A DNA stretch of 64,000 nt from NCBI RefSeq assembly GCF_900156175.1, contig NZ_FTMV01000004.1:248001-312000 (forward strand), read 5' to 3'. This DNA comes from Janthinobacterium sp. TND4EL3. Its GTDB lineage: Bacteria > Pseudomonadota > Gammaproteobacteria > Burkholderiales > Burkholderiaceae_D. Every line of letters starts with the position of its first letter. The stretch's first letter is position 1. The notes under the pieces are model-generated. The model saw only the letters and a list, made by a program, of their open reading frames with translations. It was not told the DNA's origin and searched no databases. Shown here in pieces: positions 59,021 to 64,000 of this stretch. The position numbers and the translations under genes were made by a program.

Positions 59021-60714
59021 TGCCATCCGCAGCCGAAGCCACCGTGGCGATCGACCCTGCGCTGCTGCAGCGCGCGCGCGTCCTGTGCCGCCAATCGAAG
59101 CGCAGCCTGGTCGAGGAATTGCAGCAGCTGAGCGGCATCGAGGCGCGCGCCGTGGTGCGCGCACTGGCGCGCCCGTTCGGCCTGGCCGTGCTGGAAACGG
59201 CCGACATGCTGGCGTTGTCCCCCGCCTTCGACGTGCTGCCCCTGTCGCAGGCGCTGGCGCGCCACAGCGTGCTGCTGCGCGCCGCCGATGGCCAGCTGGT
59301 GGGCGTGATCGCCGACCCTTTTGATCTCGATCTGCAAACCTGGCTGAATGCGCGCGCGGGGCGGGGCGCCTTGAGCATCCGCCTGGCGCTGCAGGCCGAC
59401 ATCGGCGCCTACCTGTCGAAGCAGGAGGAATCGGCGCGCGCCGTCGACAGCCTGCTGCCCGGCGCCGCCAGCGATGCCCGGCGCGACGGCAAGACGGCGG
59501 CCGTGCTGTCGTTCGCCAGCGTGTCGGAAGCGGCCAGCCCCGCCGTCAAGCTGGTCAACTCGACCTTGTATGATGCGCTGAAGGCCGGCGCCTCGGACAT
59601 CCACCTGGAAAGCACGGCCGGCGGCCTGGCCGTCAAATACCGCGTCGACGGCGTGCTCGATCACGCCACGGCCGTCAACGGCATCGAGGTGGCCGAACAC
59701 ATCATCTCGCGCCTGAAAGTGCTGGCCGAACTCGATATCGCCGAGCGCCGCGTGCCCCAGGACGGCAGCTTTCGCGTCGAGGCAGGCGGGCGCGAGATCG
59801 ATTTGCGCGTCTCCATCATGCCCAGCATCCATGGCGAGGATGCCGTCATCCGCATCCTCGACAAGCGCGCCATGATCGAGGCCTACGGCGCGCTGACGCT
59901 CGAAGCGCTGGGCTTTGACGCGCCGTCGCTCGAAGCCCTGCGCGCGCTGGCGCAGGAAGCCTACGGCATGCTGCTCGTCACCGGCCCCACGGGCTCGGGC
60001 AAGACGACCACCCTGTACGCGGCGCTGACGGAAATCCACAACGGGCGCGAAAAGATCATCACCATCGAAGACCCCGTCGAATACCAGCTGCCCGGCATCT
60101 TGCAGATACCCGTGAATGAAAAGAAGGGGCTGACCTTCGCCAAGGGCTTGCGCTCGATTTTGCGCCACGACCCCGATAAAATCATGGTGGGCGAGATCCG
60201 CGACCGCGAAACGGCGGAAATCGCCGTGCAGTCGGCCCTCACGGGCCACCTGGTGCTCACCACCGTGCATGCGAATAATGTGTTCGACGTGTTCGGCCGT
60301 TTTACCCATATGGGCATCGACCCGTATGCATTCGTCTCGGCCCTGAACGGCATCTGGGCGCAGCGCCTGATCCGCACCAACTGCCCCCATTGCGCGGTGG
60401 AGTACACGCCGGACGACGCGGAGCTGGCCAGCGTGGGCCTGGCGCGCGCCGATGTTGATGCATATCAATTCAAGCAGGGCAAGGGTTGCGGCGACTGCCG
60501 CGGCACGGGCTACAAGGGGCGCCGCTCGATTGCCGAAATCCTCGTGCTGACCGATGAAATCCGCGAACTCATCGTCGATAAAAAGCCGATCCGCCAGATC
60601 AAGGCGGCCGCGTATGCGAACGGCACGCGCAGCCTGCGCCTGGCGGCGCTGGAACTGGTCAGGCGGGGCGCCACCACCATCACGGAAATCAAGAGGGTCA
60701 CCCTGCATGCGTAG
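59017..60714 (+). CDS. gspE: Type II secretion/type IV pilus assembly ATPase GspE
   Basis: A hexameric ATPase of 565 residues. The N-terminal domain (about 10-140) resembles GspE-N/MshEN. The Walker A is GPTGSGKTT (323-331), the Asp box EDPVEYQ, Walker B VGEIRDRETAEIA, and the His box TGHLVLTTVHAN. The zinc-binding tetracysteine loop is present (CPHC, then CGDC about 38 residues later). All catalytic elements are intact. It powers pseudopilus extension. Its end overlaps the next gene by eight bases. Confidence 0.95.
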   Translation: MMPSAAEATVAIDPALLQRARVLCRQSKRSLVEELQQLSGIEARAVVRALARPFGLAVLETADMLALSPAFDVLPLSQALARHSVLLRAADGQLVGVIADPFDLDLQTWLNARAGRGALSIRLALQADIGAYLSKQEESARAVDSLLPGAASDARRDGKTAAVLSFASVSEAASPAVKLVNSTLYDALKAGASDIHLESTAGGLAVKYRVDGVLDHATAVNGIEVAEHIISRLKVLAELDIAERRVPQDGSFRVEAGGREIDLRVSIMPSIHGEDAVIRILDKRAMIEAYGALTLEALGFDAPSLEALRALAQEAYGMLLVTGPTGSGKTTTLYAALTEIHNGREKIITIEDPVEYQLPGILQIPVNEKKGLTFAKGLRSILRHDPDKIMVGEIRDRETAEIAVQSALTGHLVLTTVHANNVFDVFGRFTHMGIDPYAFVSALNGIWAQRLIRTNCPHCAVEYTPDDAELASVGLARADVDAYQFKQGKGCGDCRGTGYKGRRSIAEILVLTDEIRELIVDKKPIRQIKAAAYANGTRSLRLAALELVRRGATTITEIKRVTLHA

Positions 60715-61540
60715 CGGTTTTGCGAAGTTGAGCCTGGGACAGGGGCTGCGCCTGGGCGTGGCGGCGGGCAGCGTCAGCCTGTGGCGCACCAGCCGCTGGC
60801 GCGCGCCCGCCTGGACGCCGCTGGGCGAGGCGGCGTATGCGCCAGGCCTCGATCTGCACGGCGATGTTGCTGCCCTGGGCCAGGCGCTGGAACAGGTTCT
60901 GCCAGCCGGCCAATACGCGGGCTGGCCCCTGTCCGTGGTGCTCGACGATGCTCTGGCGCGCCTGTGGCAGGTGGATCTGCCGCAAGGCGCCACGCGCCTG
61001 GCCGATATCGAGGCGGCCGCCGCGCTGCGCTTCCAGTCGCTGTACGGCGATGCGCCCGGACTGTGGCACAGCAGCAGCGCCTGGGATGCGCGCGCGCCAT
61101 TCTGCTGCGCCGTGCCGCGCGCGCTGCTGGCGCAGCTGACCCGCGTGGCTGAAGCACGCAAGCTGGCCCTGATTTTCATTACGCCGCAATTTGCGCGCCA
61201 CTGGAACCGCTGGCATGGCGCCTTGAAGCCGGGCGCCTGGTTTGGCCAGCTGCAGGAAAACGCCTTGACCCTGGGCGTGCGGCACGCTGGCCGCCTGTGC
61301 GCCGTGCGCGCGCTGCCCGTGCCGCAGGATGCCGGCAGCGACTGGCTGGCGCAGACGCTGGCGCGCGAGGCGCTGCTGCAGGGCGTGTCCGCACCGGCGC
61401 TGCTGCAGCTGTGCGGCGCGCCGCCGCCCGCATGGCTGACGCCGGCGAAAGCGTTCCACTGCCAGGTTTTTTCCACGCCGGACGGGGAAGCCGCCTTGTC
61501 GCCGGCCGCCCGGCTGGCGCGCAGCGGAGGCCTGGCATGA
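60707..61540 (+). CDS. PilM/GspL-like cytoplasmic protein of the secretion cluster
   Basis: A 277-residue protein, mostly soluble, beginning LGQGLRLGVAAGSVSLW, which resembles the actin-like start of PilM/GspL. It then has VVLDDALARLWQVDLPQGA and ADIEAAAALRFQSLYG. Clear ATP-binding motifs of PilM are not visible, and the transmembrane helix of GspL is missing, so it is a reduced or divergent member. Position between the ATPase and a PilN-like gene is the main argument. It starts inside gspE and its stop overlaps the next ATG. Confidence 0.7.
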   Translation: MRSGFAKLSLGQGLRLGVAAGSVSLWRTSRWRAPAWTPLGEAAYAPGLDLHGDVAALGQALEQVLPAGQYAGWPLSVVLDDALARLWQVDLPQGATRLADIEAAAALRFQSLYGDAPGLWHSSSAWDARAPFCCAVPRALLAQLTRVAEARKLALIFITPQFARHWNRWHGALKPGAWFGQLQENALTLGVRHAGRLCAVRALPVPQDAGSDWLAQTLAREALLQGVSAPALLQLCGAPPPAWLTPAKAFHCQVFSTPDGEAALSPAARLARSGGLA

Positions 61541-62085
61541 CCCGTCTCGACATCGATTTTGCGCCGCCAAACTGGCGCCGCAGCCTGCACCGCGTGCCAG
61601 CGCAGGCGTGGTTCGCGGGCGCGCTGGGCATGGCCTTGATCGCCACGGCGGCGTTGGCCGGCAGCGCCGCGCTGCAGCGCCAGCAGGCAAGCGACGCGCG
61701 CTGGCTGCGCGCCCAGCAGCGCGTCGCGCAAGCCGCACTAGGACCGGCGCCGGTGGCGCAAGTGCCGATCGCGCCCGCGCAGGCGGCAGCCGTGAATGCG
61801 GCCATCCTGCAATTGAACCTGCCGTGGCGCGATCTGCAGGATGCGCTGGCCAGCGCCACGCCGCCCGCCATCGCGCTGCTGGCGCTGGAACCGGACGCGC
61901 GCAAGCGCACCCTGAAGATCACGGCCGAAACGACGGGCAGCGACGCCATGGTGGCCTACATCGCGCAATTGAAGCGGCAGGAACTGTTCGGCGCCCGCGT
62001 GCAGCTGCTGCGCCATGAAATCAATGCGCTCGATCCGAACCAGCCCCTGCGCTTCCAGCTCGAAGCGCGTTGGGGTACGCCATGA
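61537..62085 (+). CDS. PilN-like inner-membrane protein
   Basis: A protein of 182 residues beginning MTRLDIDFAPPNWRRS, the short cytoplasmic segment typical of PilN, which docks on PilM. One transmembrane helix (about 25-47), a coiled-coil-like stretch and a ferredoxin-like periplasmic domain (about 105-180, LLALEPDARKRTLKITAE) follow. It would link the cytoplasmic protein to PilO. It is coupled by four-base overlaps on both sides. Confidence 0.75.
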   Translation: MTRLDIDFAPPNWRRSLHRVPAQAWFAGALGMALIATAALAGSAALQRQQASDARWLRAQQRVAQAALGPAPVAQVPIAPAQAAAVNAAILQLNLPWRDLQDALASATPPAIALLALEPDARKRTLKITAETTGSDAMVAYIAQLKRQELFGARVQLLRHEINALDPNQPLRFQLEARWGTP

Positions 62086-62666
62086 TGGCCATCGACATCA
62101 ACACCTGGCGCCTGCGCGCGCAGCTGCTGCTGCGCCGCCTGGGCGTGCCGGCCTGCCTGGCGGCGGCCTTGCTGTTGCTGGGCGTGGCCGCGTGTGCCTG
62201 GGCCTGGCAGCAGCGCGCCGTGGCGGCGCGGCTGGAAGCGCGTCCCTTGCCGCAGCCAGCGCCGGCCGTGGCGGCCCTGGCGCCGCCGGCGACGGCCGGC
62301 GAGAACCTGGCGCGCTTTTATGCCGTCCTGGGACAGCAGCGCCACGCGGAGCAGCAGGTCAAGCAGCTGTTCGACCTGGCCGCCAAGCATGGCCTGGTGC
62401 TGGCGCAGGGCGAGTATAAAAGCGGCTACGACAAGGCCAGCAGGGTCGCCACGTACCAGGTGACCTTGCCGCTGAAGGGCAGTTACGCGGCCGTGTGGCA
62501 GTTCGCGCTGCAGGCCCTGCGCGCCATGCCCTTCGCCTCGCTCGACGAGCTCAGTTTTCGCCGCGAACAGATCGCCGACACGCAGCTTGAAGCGCGCCTG
62601 CGGCTGACCTTTTATCTGACCGATGCGCAGGCCGAGACGCCGGCGGATGGCGGAGGCGCGCCATGA
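62082..62666 (+). CDS. PilO/GspM-like inner-membrane protein
   Basis: A protein of 194 residues. A short N-terminus (MMAIDINTWRLRAQ) precedes a transmembrane helix (about 22-46), an Ala/Pro linker and a periplasmic domain (about 75-185) with LFDLAAKHGLVLAQGEYK and YQVTLPLKGSYAAVWQF, the PilO-type pattern. The start may be ATG 62082 or 62085. It is coupled to its neighbours by overlaps. Confidence 0.75.
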   Translation: MMAIDINTWRLRAQLLLRRLGVPACLAAALLLLGVAACAWAWQQRAVAARLEARPLPQPAPAVAALAPPATAGENLARFYAVLGQQRHAEQQVKQLFDLAAKHGLVLAQGEYKSGYDKASRVATYQVTLPLKGSYAAVWQFALQALRAMPFASLDELSFRREQIADTQLEARLRLTFYLTDAQAETPADGGGAP

Positions 62667-63181
62667 CGCCGCGCCATTGGCTGATGCTGGCCGGCGTGCT
62701 GGGCGCGGGCGCCTTGCTGCTGTTCGGCGAGCGCCAGCCCGTGGCCGAGGTGGCCGAAGCGGTGGAGCGGGCCGTCGCGCCCGCGCGTCACGCCGCCGCC
62801 AGGCCCGCGACGGCGCAGCCGGCCATCCTGGCCCTGCTGCCGCGCAGCGAAGTGGCGGGCGAGGATGGCGACACCTTTGGCGGCGCCGATGGCGTCTTCC
62901 ACAGCCAGAACTGGAACCCGCCGCCGAAAATGGTGGCCGTCGCCGCGCCCCCGCCACCGCCGCCGATGGCGCCGCCGCTGCCCTTCGTCTACCTGGGCAA
63001 AGCGGCCGCCGACGGCGCCTGGGAAGTGTTTTTGTCGCGCGCCGACAAGACCTATATCGTGCGCGCCAATACCGTCATCGATGGCGCCTACAAGGTCGCG
63101 GCGATTGCGCCGCCCGTCATGACGCTCACCTACCTGCCGTTGAACCAGGTTCAGCAGCTCAACATTGGAGTTTCCGAGTGA
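62663..63181 (+). CDS. PilP/GspC-like proline-rich inner-membrane protein
   Basis: A protein of 172 residues with an N-terminal transmembrane helix (about 5-22), a flexible Ala/Pro stretch (AAPPPPPPMAPPLPF, about 94-108) and a small C-terminal beta domain (about 108-172, VYLGKAAADGAWEVFLSR, YIVRANTVIDGAYKV). Such a domain in GspC or PilP contacts the secretin. The Pro-rich linker spans the periplasm. The next gene, a secretin, overlaps its stop by one base, which supports a docking role. Confidence 0.7.
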   Translation: MTPRHWLMLAGVLGAGALLLFGERQPVAEVAEAVERAVAPARHAAARPATAQPAILALLPRSEVAGEDGDTFGGADGVFHSQNWNPPPKMVAVAAPPPPPPMAPPLPFVYLGKAAADGAWEVFLSRADKTYIVRANTVIDGAYKVAAIAPPVMTLTYLPLNQVQQLNIGVSE

Positions 63182-64000
63182 TGCCTCGTTCCTTTTCACC
63201 GGCGCCGTTGCTGGCGCTGCTGCTACTGCTGTCCGGCTGCGCAGGGCAGCAGGCTTACCGCGACGGGCGCGAGCTGATTGCGCAAAACCGGGTGCCGGCC
63301 GGCCTGCAGAAATTGCAGGAAGCGCTGCAGCAGGACCCCGGCAACGCGCAGTACCGCAGCGCGTATCTGCAGGCGCGCGAACGGGCCACCAGCACCGGCC
63401 TGCAGCAGGCCGAGCGACAGGCGCAGGCGGGGCAGGGCGAGCTGGCGCGCGCCTCCTTTCTCGGCGTGCTCGAGATCGATGCGCAGAACGAACGCGCCAG
63501 CAGCGGCTTGCGCGCGCTTGAGCGCGAGCAGCGCCAGGGGAAAATGCTGGCCGAGGCACGCGCGGCGTTTGAGGCAAAACAATACGATCCGGCGCGCCAG
63601 CGCCTGAACGCCATCCTTGCCGAGCAGCCGAACCATGCGGGCGCGCGCGCGCTGCTGCGTGAGGTCGATGAAAAGACGGCGCCGCCCATCGTCGAATCGG
63701 GCCTGGCCAAATCGTACAAGCAGCCGATCACGATCGAGTTCCGCGACGCCCCGTTAAAACAGGTGTTTGAGCTGATCGCGCGCCGCTCGGGCCTCAATTT
63801 CGTCTTCGACAAGGACGTCAAGGCGGACGCGAAAACGTCGATCTTCCTGAAGAACAGCACGGTGGAATCGGCCATCTACTTCCTGCTGGTGACGAACCAG
63901 CTGGAACAGCAGGTGATGGATGCGAACACGATCTTGATCTATCCCAATGTGGCGGCGAAGCTGAAGGAATACCAGGAAGTGCTGGTGAAAACCTTCTTCC
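63181..64000 (+). CDS. gspD: Secretin (GspD/PilQ/MshL type), 3' truncated by window
   Basis: The first 273 residues are present. A lipoprotein signal ends at LSGC (Cys20). Residues about 22-175 are TPR-like helical repeats (LQKLQEALQQDPGNAQYR, ASFLGVLEIDAQNERA, ARQRLNAILAEQPNHAGA). The secretin N0 (STN) domain begins at about 182 (ITIEFRDAPLKQVFELIARRSGLNFVFD). A TPR-bearing lipoprotein secretin needs no separate pilotin or PilF, which would fit a compact system. The pore domain lies beyond the window. ATG 63181 has TTGGAG upstream (63165-63170). Confidence 0.85.
   Translation, partial: MPRSFSPAPLLALLLLLSGCAGQQAYRDGRELIAQNRVPAGLQKLQEALQQDPGNAQYRSAYLQARERATSTGLQQAERQAQAGQGELARASFLGVLEIDAQNERASSGLRALEREQRQGKMLAEARAAFEAKQYDPARQRLNAILAEQPNHAGARALLREVDEKTAPPIVESGLAKSYKQPITIEFRDAPLKQVFELIARRSGLNFVFDKDVKADAKTSIFLKNSTVESAIYFLLVTNQLEQQVMDANTILIYPNVAAKLKEYQEVLVKTFF

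Overview
The window looks like chromosome of a betaproteobacterium of the Oxalobacteraceae (Janthinobacterium, Duganella or Massilia type). The reasons are the high GC with strong G/C bias at third codon positions, a complete exosortase-B (XrtB) exopolysaccharide locus of the Methylobacillus Eps type, several PEP-CTERM proteins, and the CoA-dependent aminobenzoate pathway. The genus is an inference from gene content. Almost everything is densely packed and ordinary in layout. I see no insertion sequence, prophage or CRISPR array.

Region 1 (1-5401): the end of a patatin-like phospholipase, a 1415-residue periplasmic-propeller hybrid histidine kinase with its own receiver and Hpt domains, and a separate receiver-type response regulator. 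Region 2 (5435-13258): an operon for aerobic breakdown of an ortho-substituted benzoate, most likely 2-aminobenzoate (anthranilate), through CoA thioesters. It holds an acid-CoA ligase, the fused flavin monooxygenase/old-yellow-enzyme protein, an SDR, a MarR regulator, an enoyl-CoA hydratase, an acyl-CoA dehydrogenase and a RidA deaminase. A clean 8+8 bp inverted repeat sits in the promoter. Region 3 (13381-16308): a PEP-CTERM protein with a TLDc-like domain, tRNA-Arg(CCT) and the ABC-F ATPase Uup.

Region 4 (16375-43303): the exopolysaccharide/exosortase locus. Its parts are a CAAX-protease-like protein, EpsL, the initiating glycosyl-1-phosphate transferase, a 670-bp control region, epsD-E-F-G-xrtB-epsI, a flippase, a polymerase/ligase-type membrane protein, two glycosyltransferases, a PaaK-like adenylate-forming protein, two heparinase II/III-fold proteins, WecB, a WecG/TagA transferase, a UDP-sugar dehydrogenase, ManC and a serine-acetyltransferase-like enzyme. 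Together these would make sugar nucleotides (GDP-mannose, UDP-ManNAc or a uronic acid), build a lipid-linked repeat, flip, polymerise and export it, and trim it. XrtB would process the PEP-CTERM proteins.

Region 5 (43546-56872): mainly exported proteins, including five PEP-CTERM proteins, a TIGR03790-family protein, a large ExeM/NucH-type extracellular nuclease behind a Pho-box-like promoter, a secreted subtilisin-like protease and a small secreted protein that is only an I9 propeptide domain. In the middle lies a two-gene regulatory unit: a PhoB-like protein whose phospho-acceptor Asp is Glu, and the LuxR-type regulator EpsA. Region 6 (57192-64000): a type II secretion/type IV pilus-like cluster (GspG, GspF, GspE, PilM-, PilN-, PilO- and PilP/GspC-like proteins, and a secretin cut by the window edge).

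Domain limits are estimated by eye from translated sequence. Family names rest on recognised motifs and context, not on database searches.
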